DNA from: an uncultured Ruminococcus sp.
GTDB taxonomy: Bacteria > Bacillota > Clostridia > Oscillospirales > Ruminococcaceae
Direction of reading: 5' to 3'
Assembly: GCA_910584195.1 (NCBI GenBank)
Contig: CAJTYV010000015.1
Coordinates: forward strand, 1 to 64,000
Length of the DNA: 64,000 nt
Shown here: positions 42,057-50,909 of the stretch, one piece after another
Layout: every line of letters begins with the position of its first letter
How positions within the stretch are numbered: the first letter of the stretch is position 1
Position numbers and translations under genes: made by a program
The notes under the pieces: generated by a model
What the model was told of the DNA's origin: nothing
What the model saw: the letters and a program-made list of their open reading frames with translations, nothing else
The model's database searches: none

Positions 42057-42539
42057 TTATTTCAGATTGCTGAGATTGAAAATTTCCAAACCATTCTGAC
42101 GGGCATAATTAACAGTAAACGCCGTACCTCCGCTGTTTTTGTTAAAATAAGCCACACAGTATCCGCTGTAGTTGACAAGATGTCTGTTCCTTTTATGCAT
42201 ACAATCACCGGAGTAATTTTCCGATAAATACACAATTTTGTCCGCCTGATTTTTGATTTCAGCAAACGCCGTTTTGTTATCTTCAGTCCAGTATTTATCA
42301 TGATCCCTGCATGGCAGAACGAGTATCAGCTTTATTTCGATATGATGCTGTTTTGCCCGAATTACAGCCTTTTCTGCAAGCATATCAAATCCGTATGAAC
42401 CTCCAACGCCGTAGAAAATTACGCCCTTTTGATACAGCTTTTCAATTATCTCATCAAGCTGTTTTTCTATATTTTTTATCTCCTGTGCAGGAATTTTTCT
42501 GTGTCCTGTAAAGCATGCTGTTCGTTTTTTATCTATCAT
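42057..42539 (-). CDS. SLOG-family (DUF1273/YpsA-like) protein
   Basis: 160 residues from the ATG at 42539 (ACACGGGGTGAAAAT upstream). It opens ACFTGHRKIP and continues with VIFYGVGGSYGFDMLAEKAV and LILVLPCRDHDKYW, the SLOG/DUF1273 nucleotide-binding Rossmann pattern. SLOG proteins bind NAD- or nucleotide-derived ligands, and some act as sensors in defence systems. It is divergent from the XRE regulator at 42658. Confidence 0.75.
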   Translation of the reverse strand: MIDKKRTACFTGHRKIPAQEIKNIEKQLDEIIEKLYQKGVIFYGVGGSYGFDMLAEKAVIRAKQHHIEIKLILVLPCRDHDKYWTEDNKTAFAEIKNQADKIVYLSENYSGDCMHKRNRHLVNYSGYCVAYFNKNSGGTAFTVNYARQNGLEIFNLSNLK

Positions 42540-42587
42540 ATTTTCACCCCGTGTATAGTCTGCCATTATTTTGATATACTATTATTG

Positions 42588-42629
42588 TGCCACAAATTGA
42601 GCCAAAAGTCAATGGCACAATTTGTGGCA
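42588..42629. promoter_or_regulatory. Operator of the divergent XRE/SLOG promoters
   Basis: TGCCACAAATTG-A-GCCA (42588-42604) and its inverted partner (42613-42629) match at 16 of 17 positions. A -10 TATAAT for the XRE gene follows at 42633-42638. This is a classical dyad operator for an XRE dimer or tetramer and could shut off both directions. Confidence 0.75.
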
Positions 42630-42657
42630 TGGTATAATCACAAAGAGGTGATTATCT

Positions 42658-42885
42658 ATGATATATGAAAGAATACGAAATTTAAGAGAAGATTCAGATT
42701 TCACGCAACAACAGATTGCAGATAAACTCTTTATAAATCGCCGTACATATTCAAGTTATGAAAACGGCGTCAGGAATATGCCAATTGAAATTCTAAGCCT
42801 AATAGCCGATATATTCAACACAAGCACAGATTATCTGATAGGAAGAACTGACGTTAAAAAGCCGTATCCACCAAGCAAACAATAA
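42658..42885 (+). CDS. XRE-family repressor, the only rightward gene of the element
   Basis: 75 residues: a helix-turn-helix YERIRNLREDSDFTQQQIAD plus KLFINRRTYSSYENGVRNMP and the tail STDYLIGRTD, as in phage-type repressors. AAAGAGGTGATTATCT precedes the ATG. It probably autoregulates and controls the leftward transfer genes through the operator at 42588-42629. Confidence 0.88.
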   Translation: MIYERIRNLREDSDFTQQQIADKLFINRRTYSSYENGVRNMPIEILSLIADIFNTSTDYLIGRTDVKKPYPPSKQ

Positions 42886-42896
42886 ATTTAAACATA

Positions 42897-43238
42897 TCAG
42901 ATATTCACAATATTCCATATATACAGCGGAGCGGTCAGCGTAAAGATAAGACAGCCGAACAGAATTGCAGCAGGAGTCCACTCCATTTGTCCATGTTTTC
43001 GATAATCCATATACGCGCACCCGATCTTGACAAACAGCAGAATCGCCAGTATTACGTCGATTACTGGGAATATGACGTTGTTTGTAACGGTCTTTATCTG
43101 ACTTTTTGCAGAGTTCCATGTACCCTCAACAGCTCCGGCTACGTCGCCTTCTGCATGTGCGGAAACTGCCGCAAAATTGAGGAAAGTCACGAGTGATGCA
43201 AGCTCGCAGACAAGCGCTTTTTTAATGTTTTTCTTCAA
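42897..43238 (-). CDS. VirB2-like pilin (DUF3852-like)
   Basis: 113 residues from a TTG at 43238, chosen because GGAGG in the end of the sortase gene is spaced 8 bp from it. A signal peptide (to AHAEG) is followed by a polar segment and two hydrophobic segments (VIFPVIDVILAILLFVKIG; AAILFGCLIFTLTAPLYIW). This is the small two-helix pilin plan of conjugative elements. Confidence 0.75.
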   Translation of the reverse strand: MKKNIKKALVCELASLVTFLNFAAVSAHAEGDVAGAVEGTWNSAKSQIKTVTNNVIFPVIDVILAILLFVKIGCAYMDYRKHGQMEWTPAAILFGCLIFTLTAPLYIWNIVNI

Positions 43239-43242
43239 AATA

Positions 43243-44094
43243 TCAGCCTCCATTCATTTCAACGAGTTTTCCCGTCAGGATAGTTCTTGCGTTCTCAAAT
43301 TCGTATGAACAGGTGGACAGCGAAATAAAGCAGTCATTCTCCGAAAAATCGGCATTTTCCCATACAACGGAAGCATTGTAAAGATGCGATAACCAGTCGT
43401 TTATCGGCGTCGAACCGTCATACAATTCGTCGTTCATATCCGCTTTTGCGCAGGAGAAAAAGTCAATCCTGTACACGGTTTCTGGAGTTGCAAGCCAGCC
43501 GTATCTGTGACTGTCAAAGTACGCAGAATCGGCAAAATTAAGCAATCCGGCAAACATCGAACCGTTCCGCATATTGTGTCCGTAAACGATATTTATGGGA
43601 TTCATAAATCTGTTTTCGCAGCGGTAATCGAGAAAAACCGAACCCGATTTCAAGCTGCCGCCGTCATAGGAATGATGCAGATAGAAGTCATTGTCGCCGC
43701 TCTGCATGATTGGATAATTTACCGCAGAATCGGGGATATACAGCCATCCCACAGCATCGGAATATGCACTGTTCATTGCCTGAGCCGAGTCAATAAGGCT
43801 TTGGCGAACATCATCGGGGAGAGCATCTGAAACCGCAGTATTCTGCGATATTTCGGCGTTTACAGCCGTTTGTGTGCTTTTTGCTTGAAGTACCTCCGCC
43901 GCCGTTGTTTCCGCAATAAGATCGTCTGTGATCTCATCAAGCGTACCCTGCGAAACCGTTATCGGTCTGAACGGCTCAAGGTCGTTTTCGCTGATTTCCT
44001 GCATAATATCGTCCTTAAAATAGAGAATTGCACCTCCTAAAAGGAGGGCGGCTGAGACAGCAGCCATGATTCCGAGTTTAATGTTCTTAGTCAT
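43243..44094 (-). CDS. srtB: Class B sortase
   Basis: 283 residues from the ATG at 44094, which overlaps the adhesin stop and has GGAATGAGGAAA upstream. One membrane segment (about 5-25), a linker, and the sortase B fold: VYGHNMRNGSMFAGLLNF with the catalytic His, FISLSTCSYEF with the catalytic Cys, and ARTILTGKLV with the Arg. It should attach the adjacent adhesin to peptidoglycan. Confidence 0.9.
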   Translation of the reverse strand: MTKNIKLGIMAAVSAALLLGGAILYFKDDIMQEISENDLEPFRPITVSQGTLDEITDDLIAETTAAEVLQAKSTQTAVNAEISQNTAVSDALPDDVRQSLIDSAQAMNSAYSDAVGWLYIPDSAVNYPIMQSGDNDFYLHHSYDGGSLKSGSVFLDYRCENRFMNPINIVYGHNMRNGSMFAGLLNFADSAYFDSHRYGWLATPETVYRIDFFSCAKADMNDELYDGSTPINDWLSHLYNASVVWENADFSENDCFISLSTCSYEFENARTILTGKLVEMNGG

Positions 44095-47000
44095 TTTCCT
44101 CATTCCTCTCAATAAAATCGGGGCAGAGTTCAGTGTATTTTCGCTCAATCTCAGCAGCCTCATTTTTCCTTTTTCTGCGGATAATTGAGGCAAAAGTCAG
44201 ACCACAAAGTCCTGCTATAATCAGAATAAGTCCGATTGGATTTCTGCCTGCGTCGCCCGTGGGAGGAGACGAAGGAGTCCACGGCGTATCAGGGATTTTC
44301 ACAGCCTCGTCTACCATAACAATTAACGGATTGCCCTCCTCGGAAATTGCCGTAGTTTCGGCATTTTTCAATGATACAGAGCCGTCTGCAAACACTTCGA
44401 ATTTAATATCCGTTGCGATAATATATCCGTCGGGAACTGCGATTTCTTTCAGAACATATTCTCCTGCGGAAAGTCCCGATATTACGTGATTTTTGCCGTC
44501 GGAAGCCCATTTATCAACAGTTTCTCCTTCGCTGTTGACAAGTTCCATTTCAGCGCCTGCAAGCTCGTTTCCGTGAACGTCGCGCTTACTGATCTCAACG
44601 GTCACAGGCTTGTTTATTGCCGTAATTTCGATGATTTCTCCGTCCTCCGAAATCACAACGGGATAGCTTTCATTGCTCAGAATATATCCGTCTGGAGCTG
44701 CAATCTCACGGACAATATATTCTCCGTAAGGCACTTTCGCAAACTCAAATTTTCCCTGTTTATCGGACTTTGCAGTCACAATCGCATTATCTGCCGTAAA
44801 TTCTGTACAATCAGTATTAAACAGTCCGAAAAGTGCATTTTCAAGAGGTTCATCGGATTCATTCACCTTGAGACCCTCAATTTTTCCACGTTTCAGCTCA
44901 TTCTCAAACTGTCCGCAATTTACGGACACTGTAGTCGTTTCCTGTCCCATATATTCAAAGTTTACAAGGTACTTTTCGCCGTTCAAAATGTAATGTTCAT
45001 CTGTGGCGATCTCCTGCACATAATATCTCGCAAACGGCAGTTTTTCGGCAAATACGGCTTTCATATCCTCGCCGAGTGAAACCTCTGCGATAAGTCCGTC
45101 GGCAGGAATTATTTTACCGTCTGCTGCTGTAATTTCTCCCGCTGCAAACAGTCCAAAGCGAACATTTTTATAGCAGTTTTTCGCCGATATTCCGTAGTTT
45201 TCATTGCTTTCCATAAACTTTTCAAGACATATCTCAACACCCTGATAATCGTTTACAAATGACGTATTTACGGTATCAAGCACTGCGATTTCCTGTCCTG
45301 CGTAGGTCAGCTCAACAAACTGGGATTCGCTGTTCAGAACATAGCCGTTGGGAGCTTTGATTTCCTTTATCTCATATTTTCCAAGATAGAGCAGATCGCT
45401 TTCCGCATATCCCTTTTCATCGGTAACAAGCTCCGCTGCAACATCGCCTGCCTTGGCACGAACTGTGCCGTCGGGAGTAATAATGTCCTCGGCTGCAATC
45501 ACCTGAAACACGGCGTTTTCAAGTCCTTTTTCCTCAAAAACAGGAGTGTATTTTTTATTATTTTCGCTTACAGAATTAAAAATATCGCCCGTTTTCTGCA
45601 CAGAAATTCTGCCTTTCTGAGCGGTATCCGACTTTTCAACCTTGACAATATTCACAGCGTTTTCTTCTTCAGAATTTGCCGCAGTCACGCTGAATGAAAC
45701 AGGTGTTTTGTCCAGTATATAGCCAAAAGGCACTTGAATCTCAACAAGTGTATAGTCGCCGTATGGTAGCGTTTCGGGAGTTATCAGAAAGCCTTCGGAG
45801 TTGGTGTAGAACGTGTCCACGCCCATATTTACAAGCTGGTTTTCAGAGTCAAAAATCTGAAAACCAGCACCCTCGTAAGCGATAGTTTTTCCCGATTCTA
45901 CGTCAATTTTTGTGACATGGATATATGATTTGAACGGAGCGTCGTTGAGGATATATTCGTAAGTTTTTTCGTGTTCCGAAATGAAAACATCGAAATCAGC
46001 AACAAAAGCAGCATCATTAACTGTCTTTGTCTGGCGGACAGTATAGATGCCGTATGGCATGAATTTTGACTCCGCAAAACCGTTTTCATCGGTTATAAGG
46101 TAGTCTTTTTCGGAATTCTTGGCATTTTCAAAACTGCCTGCTGACTTGAGGAAAATCTCAAATTCAGCTCCCATTTCGAGGTTTTCAACAACGTTTTTAT
46201 CGTCGTCTGAGTGCTTGATAATACTGATTTTTCCCTTTTTCACGTCCTCTGTGACATCAAGTGAAACGGAATTTGTCTCAAACACATAGTTGCCCGGCTC
46301 TGTACCGAGAGTATAGATTTCATCATTCAGAAGATATCCCTCCGACGGCGACAGTTCCTGAAGCGTATAATTTCCACACATGAATTCGTCTGTTATGAAG
46401 TGACCGTTTTCATCGGTGGTGTAAGTTGCAACACGTTCGTCACCGCAATATAGTCCGTAAACTGCTCCTGCGAGGCTTGCGTTACCCTGCGCCGATACGG
46501 TTTCGGAATCCTTTTTTGTAACCTCCGCTGTGAACTTTTTCAGCCTGTTTTCAAAGTTTACGGCGACTGTGAAATCTGCATCGCCGTCTGTCAGAGTAAT
46601 GTCCTGAGCCTTTGGAATTACATATTTTTCATCTGTACTGACCTCCGCAATATTGTACGAAATTGCACTTTTGCTGCCGAAATCGTAAACGTGCAGACCG
46701 TCAAATTCAGCTATACCGTTATCGTTTGTCAAGGCATTTTTTGAATGCTCAATACCGTTTTCTGTCCATGAAAGTTTAAATTCACGGCCACCCACAATTC
46801 CGTCCTCGGCAGTCTTATTTATTTTGATTATACCACTCGTAATATTTTCCTTAACATTGACGTTGGAATTTGCTTTGAGTGCAACAACATCGGTTGACAG
46901 ATCGTATCCCGTAGGCGCAGAAATTTCCTTAACGTAATACTGCTTATCGGGCAGCGTTATCGAACCAGTGCCGTCAGCGCCGATTGTAATCTCTCCGACC

Positions 47001-47914
47001 TTGTTTTTGCACGCCTTATCGGTGTAAACGCCATAGACTGCCTTAGTGTTGTCAATGGGACTTGTACCGCTGATTTTAACCGAATTATCGGTACTCAGCA
47101 CCTTTGTGATGCTGAATTTCACGTCCGTTTTTGTGATGCGAAAAGCGTACATATTCATTGCAGTCGCTTTCTTGCCGTCGGTTCGGTTGTTGATAACGCA
47201 GCCGTCCGAGCCGTTGGACTCAATTCGCCAGTGAGTGCCGCCGTCGCCCTTTCCGTCACCGACAGTTTTGCTGTTGATGTAGCTTTCGTTTACGCCTATA
47301 TTTCGCAGATAATCGACAACCTCGCTACGATTTTCAAATTCGCCCATATATATCCAAGAGTGATCCTCGCCGCTAAGATTATCAGCGATAACCACAGAAC
47401 CGGGAGTGATGGTCGAGCCGTCCGCACACTCCCAATATGGGCGCTCGTCGTAGGGGATATTTGCCTTTTCTACGTCAATTTTCGAGGTTATGCCGTTGTA
47501 GGAGATTGTGCAATTATCGCTGACCGTCAGCCAGTGCGCCGTATCAACAGGAACGGGATTATTCCACGAAAAACCGCTTGTTTTGTAGCCAAGGTGCGTC
47601 AGTGTATAGTAGATTAATCCCGAACAGTCAACGCCCTGATTACGCACATAATCGAGGGAAAGCGGACTGTAGCTGCCCTGATAGTATACGCCGGTGTAGC
47701 CTTTGAATCCCCAGCCGTAGGGCGAGCCGAGAAGCGTTGCCGCCTGTTTTATAACCTCGTCTGCACTCGGGAACGCCGAATTTTCGGTAGTTATCGTATT
47801 TGCCGCACTTGCTGAGATTCCACTGCTCAAAGTTGTTCCAAAAATTGAAAAAGCGCAGAGTCCTGCCATAAACCCTGCACCAATCTTCCTTATTTTATTT
47901 TTTAAAGTAATCAT
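44087..47914 (-). CDS. Cna-B/SpaA adhesin with N-terminal NlpC/P60 domain
   Basis: 1275 residues. Signal peptide (about 1-38), NlpC/P60-like domain at about 45-260 (VDCSGLIYYTLTHLGY with the catalytic Cys; EDHSWIYMGEFEN with the His), then about nine SpaA/Cna-B repeats, each ending in a variant of Y-x-L-x-E-x-x-x-P-x-G-Y (for example YTLQELSPSEGY, YEIKEIKAPNGY). The C-terminal signal PPTGD, a hydrophobic helix and a longer than usual charged tail (~40 residues) follow. The likely sortase substrate is displayed during conjugation to hold recipient cells. Confidence 0.88.
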   Translation of the reverse strand: MITLKNKIRKIGAGFMAGLCAFSIFGTTLSSGISASAANTITTENSAFPSADEVIKQAATLLGSPYGWGFKGYTGVYYQGSYSPLSLDYVRNQGVDCSGLIYYTLTHLGYKTSGFSWNNPVPVDTAHWLTVSDNCTISYNGITSKIDVEKANIPYDERPYWECADGSTITPGSVVIADNLSGEDHSWIYMGEFENRSEVVDYLRNIGVNESYINSKTVGDGKGDGGTHWRIESNGSDGCVINNRTDGKKATAMNMYAFRITKTDVKFSITKVLSTDNSVKISGTSPIDNTKAVYGVYTDKACKNKVGEITIGADGTGSITLPDKQYYVKEISAPTGYDLSTDVVALKANSNVNVKENITSGIIKINKTAEDGIVGGREFKLSWTENGIEHSKNALTNDNGIAEFDGLHVYDFGSKSAISYNIAEVSTDEKYVIPKAQDITLTDGDADFTVAVNFENRLKKFTAEVTKKDSETVSAQGNASLAGAVYGLYCGDERVATYTTDENGHFITDEFMCGNYTLQELSPSEGYLLNDEIYTLGTEPGNYVFETNSVSLDVTEDVKKGKISIIKHSDDDKNVVENLEMGAEFEIFLKSAGSFENAKNSEKDYLITDENGFAESKFMPYGIYTVRQTKTVNDAAFVADFDVFISEHEKTYEYILNDAPFKSYIHVTKIDVESGKTIAYEGAGFQIFDSENQLVNMGVDTFYTNSEGFLITPETLPYGDYTLVEIQVPFGYILDKTPVSFSVTAANSEEENAVNIVKVEKSDTAQKGRISVQKTGDIFNSVSENNKKYTPVFEEKGLENAVFQVIAAEDIITPDGTVRAKAGDVAAELVTDEKGYAESDLLYLGKYEIKEIKAPNGYVLNSESQFVELTYAGQEIAVLDTVNTSFVNDYQGVEICLEKFMESNENYGISAKNCYKNVRFGLFAAGEITAADGKIIPADGLIAEVSLGEDMKAVFAEKLPFARYYVQEIATDEHYILNGEKYLVNFEYMGQETTTVSVNCGQFENELKRGKIEGLKVNESDEPLENALFGLFNTDCTEFTADNAIVTAKSDKQGKFEFAKVPYGEYIVREIAAPDGYILSNESYPVVISEDGEIIEITAINKPVTVEISKRDVHGNELAGAEMELVNSEGETVDKWASDGKNHVISGLSAGEYVLKEIAVPDGYIIATDIKFEVFADGSVSLKNAETTAISEEGNPLIVMVDEAVKIPDTPWTPSSPPTGDAGRNPIGLILIIAGLCGLTFASIIRRKRKNEAAEIERKYTELCPDFIERNEEND

Positions 47915-47970
47915 TTCTTTCTCCTTTTCAATGCAAAAAATCCCCGAATAATCGGGGATTTCTGCGTATT

Positions 47971-48747
47971 TTAATTTAATTCGTCATAACTGTAATTGCT
48001 TAGCATATCGCCGTCAGCGACGTGATTTCCGTCGATGTCCACCACCTCCGTGAAGCCGTAATTGTAGCCGAGGAAATAACCGCCCTGAGTGTCCAGAATG
48101 TACCATATATCGCCGATTTTCACCGTATTTGCAACATGACCGTACAGCCCTGCGTCAGTCCACACAATGTAACATGGCAGTCCGGCTTCCCGGCACATTT
48201 CGTAGGTCTTACAAGCGTAATTCACGCAAGTTCCGCTGCCGTTTTCCCGCATATAGCTGTAAATCTCCCATGCCTTTTCATAGTCGGTTTTCTGCGGTAT
48301 ATCGGGTTTTTCTGTGACAGATTTTTCCGTCTGCACCGCCGTTGTAACGGAATCGTCAGACCTTTTTTCTTCCGCATTTTCACTAACCGTGACAGTTGTC
48401 TGTGATTCCGTTTTCGGCTGTGTTTCGGGGATTTCTGCCGTTGTTTGTGCAGGCTCTGCCGTTTCTTCGGAATCGTCAGACCTTTTTTCTTCTGCATTCT
48501 CACTAACCGTGACGGTTGTTTGAGATTCCGTGATTTTCGGCGGTATTTCGAGGATTTCCGCTGTTGTAGCAATCGGGGATATCATATCCGAACAGGTTGT
48601 TGTGACTTCGCATGATATTTCCCCGAATGTGCTTGTTTCAGCGGCGATCTCCGAGTTGATTGATGCCGTATTTTCGGCTGTTTTACGCTGTTCTCCGCAG
48701 CTTGTGAGCAGCGACAGAAGTATCAGAATGGCGGTGATTTCTTTCAT
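47971..48747 (-). CDS. Surface transglutaminase-like lipoprotein
   Basis: 258 residues from the ATG at 48747. Lipobox LLTSC (Cys about 17), a Thr/Glu/Ser-rich stalk (25-160) with an internal repeat, and a C-terminal transglutaminase core: GTCVNYACKTYEMC (Cys), YGHVANTVKIG (His), YILDTQGGYF (Asp). Transglutaminase-like enzymes of this kind cross-link or cleave amide bonds at the surface. Next to the adhesin and sortase it may act in mating contact. Confidence 0.75.
   Translation of the reverse strand: MKEITAILILLSLLTSCGEQRKTAENTASINSEIAAETSTFGEISCEVTTTCSDMISPIATTAEILEIPPKITESQTTVTVSENAEEKRSDDSEETAEPAQTTAEIPETQPKTESQTTVTVSENAEEKRSDDSVTTAVQTEKSVTEKPDIPQKTDYEKAWEIYSYMRENGSGTCVNYACKTYEMCREAGLPCYIVWTDAGLYGHVANTVKIGDIWYILDTQGGYFLGYNYGFTEVVDIDGNHVADGDMLSNYSYDELN
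48348..48531 (-). repeat. 120-bp tandem duplication in the transglutaminase stalk
   Basis: About 64 bp starting at 48348 repeats at 48468 with a few mismatches; the period of 120 bp equals 40 codons, so the frame is kept. It encodes TVTVSENAEEKRSDDS twice. Confidence 0.75.
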
Positions 48748-48879
48748 GGGATAAGCTCCTTTCGTTTTTTCTTTACAATACCACAAAGGATCTTCAAAGT
48801 CCAGATTTTCCCCGAAAAATCGACCTTTCCACCAAGCTAAACAGCGGTTTTTATTGCATTTTACATATGAAAATCCTCC

Positions 48880-49128
48880 TTAAATTTCGAGATCCTCCGA
48901 ACACTCGTCCTGCACCGGACACTCGTCGCAGTTGTCGTATTCACGGCAGAATTTCTCGAATTTATTTTCCTCATCGGCTTCGGCTGACGGAAACATAGCA
49001 ACCTCAAATTTCCCCGATTCTACGCTGATCGTAACATCGACCTCTGCGCCGTCCTCAAGAAAAACTCCCGGAATCTCGATGCAGCCGTCGTCGTTGACAA
49101 AGCCTTTTGTGCGTACTTCATTCTTCAT
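48880..49128 (-). CDS. Small acidic Cys-rich protein
   Basis: 82 residues. The first half is a short beta domain (GFVNDDGCIEIPGVFLEDGA, reminiscent of AbrB-like swapped hairpins); the end is Cys-rich and acidic (CREYDNCDECPVQDECSED), which may bind a metal. Its start overlaps the dam stop by 4 bp, so it is co-translated. I do not recognise the family. Confidence 0.6.
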   Translation of the reverse strand: MKNEVRTKGFVNDDGCIEIPGVFLEDGAEVDVTISVESGKFEVAMFPSAEADEENKFEKFCREYDNCDECPVQDECSEDLEI

Positions 49129-49970
49129 AGCATTATACCTCCTGTATATTCATCTTCCATGAACGACAGTTGATGACACATATTCTGCCGTTCGTTCGTA
49201 TCGTAGTTGCTGATAAAAAGTTCGCCGTAAGCCGCACCCTTTTGATATCGCTGACGGAGATTATCCACACGGCTCACGCTTTCAATGCGGATTCCGTCAC
49301 GATTCCACAGCTCCCGAATTTCAGGGCAATCGTTGTATGAAATGAGGAATTTTCCCTTTATTCCGGCAAGAGTTTCGCAAAGCCGAATGTGATCTTTTTT
49401 GGTAAATCCAACGTCCTTGTAGTAATTTTCAGTTGCATAATACGGCGGATCGCAGTAGAAAAAGCTGACGGGACTATCGTAATGTTTTATCAGAACTTCA
49501 AAGTCCTGATTTTCAATCATTACTCTCTGTAAACGCCGCGAAGCCATGTCGATAAGCGGAAAATCACCCCAGATCGAGTGCGGCTGACTTGCAAAGCTGT
49601 CCAGCGTACTGCCGTAGCTGTAGCGTATGAGCTGGTAAAATTTCGCAGCGCGGTCATAGTCATGAAATCTCGGAAACAAACCTTTTTTGTGCAGAAACGC
49701 TATCCACCTGAAGTCCTCACGGGAGTTCAGAACATAGCGTAATTTGTACTTTAATTTCGCAGGATTATCTCTGACGCAGCGGTACAGATTCACAAGATTG
49801 CTGTTGAAATCGTTGAATACTTCAACCTCGTTTTCGGGCGATTTTCTGAATAAAACCCACCCTGCGCCGCCGAAAACCTCGATATACTTCTCATAAAATG
49901 GAGGCATACGAATAATCACCTCGTCACGGAGAGCCTTTTTGCCTCCGACCCATGACATAAAACTATTCAT
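49125..49970 (-). CDS. dam: Dam-type DNA adenine methyltransferase
   Basis: 281 residues. Motif I-like FMSWVGGKKALRDEVI and YIEVFGGAGWVLF (AdoMet), and the catalytic DPPY in FFYCDPPYYATENYY, define a class-D12 N6-adenine methylase. No cognate restriction gene is next to it, so it is an orphan. It could protect the element from restriction or mark its DNA. AAGGAGGGAAA precedes the ATG. Confidence 0.88.
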   Translation of the reverse strand: MNSFMSWVGGKKALRDEVIIRMPPFYEKYIEVFGGAGWVLFRKSPENEVEVFNDFNSNLVNLYRCVRDNPAKLKYKLRYVLNSREDFRWIAFLHKKGLFPRFHDYDRAAKFYQLIRYSYGSTLDSFASQPHSIWGDFPLIDMASRRLQRVMIENQDFEVLIKHYDSPVSFFYCDPPYYATENYYKDVGFTKKDHIRLCETLAGIKGKFLISYNDCPEIRELWNRDGIRIESVSRVDNLRQRYQKGAAYGELFISNYDTNERQNMCHQLSFMEDEYTGGIML

Positions 49971-50047
49971 TTTCCCTCCTTTCCGCCGCCTTCGGGAAAC
50001 AGAAAAAGCCGTCTGACGGGACGCTTTTCTGCTCCCGACAAACGGCT

Positions 50048-50242
50048 TTAAACCTTATTTTTTGCCTGAATACAGGCTTTTATCAATCCTTTCTTTTTAT
50101 TGTAGTCTGCCGCATCATTCACGGCATGGCACAACTCACGGTATTGCCTGTCCGACAGCACGGATTTCGCCTTTTTCAACATCGTGGTCACATTTCCGCT
50201 GACGATAACTTTTGATTTTTCATATCTTTTTCTTGTCTGCAT
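50048..50242 (-). CDS. Small basic hypothetical protein
   Basis: 64 residues from the ATG at 50242 (TTGGGAGGTATT upstream). Lys-rich helical protein (KSKVIVSGNVTTMLKKAKSV). No family recognised. It lies between the antirestriction-type genes and dam. Confidence 0.5.
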   Translation of the reverse strand: MQTRKRYEKSKVIVSGNVTTMLKKAKSVLSDRQYRELCHAVNDAADYNKKKGLIKACIQAKNKV

Positions 50243-50318
50243 AATACCTCCCAAAGATTTTAGAATATATTCATTTTCATCACTCCAATTTCTTAAAATT
50301 CGCCGATAAATAGCCGTT

Positions 50319-50909
50319 TTACAGATCTAAACTCATGCTAAAATCTTCATCCATTTCTTCCTCAGTGCAAGGCTCGACATACTCCATAATGATTCCGAGA
50401 GCCTTATCATAGCTGCCCGACGAAGTCACTCGGCTGCGCATTTCCTTTGCTTCTTCCGGCATATCATTTCGTCGGAGAGTTCTTGAAGCAATTCCCATGA
50501 TGTTGAAAATATTGCCGTCAGAGCCTATTATCGGGCATTTTGGACGTTTATTTTCCGGAATTTCTGAATCCTCAATTTGTTCCTCAATAAATCCGCCGAG
50601 ATTATTGGGAACGTAATCCGACAACCACATACTGCCGAAACTTTCTCTTGTTTCAAGCCGCCACATCGCAAGTCTGCCAAGATCAAGCTGAACTTCGTCA
50701 AACGGAAACAGCAGACAGGTGAGATCTTCGTTTTTAAAAGATAATGCTTTTTCAAACTTACTGCCATTCTGCAAAATTTCGCTTTCCGTCAGCATATCAT
50801 TTATGCCGTCTACCCAGTCCTTTAAATCACCGCCGCAGCCTTGCAAAACAAGTCCCTCGCTGCCGTTCATTTTTCTCAGATCGTGCAAAGAAATATTTTT
50901 GATCTCCAT
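50319..50909 (-). CDS. Conserved mobile-element protein of unknown function
   Basis: 196 residues, acidic. It opens EIKNISLHDLRKMNGSEGLV and contains DLKDWVDGINDMLTESEIL and KCPIIGSDGNIFNIMGIASR. The C-terminus is an acidic run ending SMSLDL, like two other proteins of this element. Proteins of this composition usually travel with the DUF4314 and ArdA-like genes. I do not recognise the fold. Confidence 0.6.
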   Translation of the reverse strand: MEIKNISLHDLRKMNGSEGLVLQGCGGDLKDWVDGINDMLTESEILQNGSKFEKALSFKNEDLTCLLFPFDEVQLDLGRLAMWRLETRESFGSMWLSDYVPNNLGGFIEEQIEDSEIPENKRPKCPIIGSDGNIFNIMGIASRTLRRNDMPEEAKEMRSRVTSSGSYDKALGIIMEYVEPCTEEEMDEDFSMSLDL

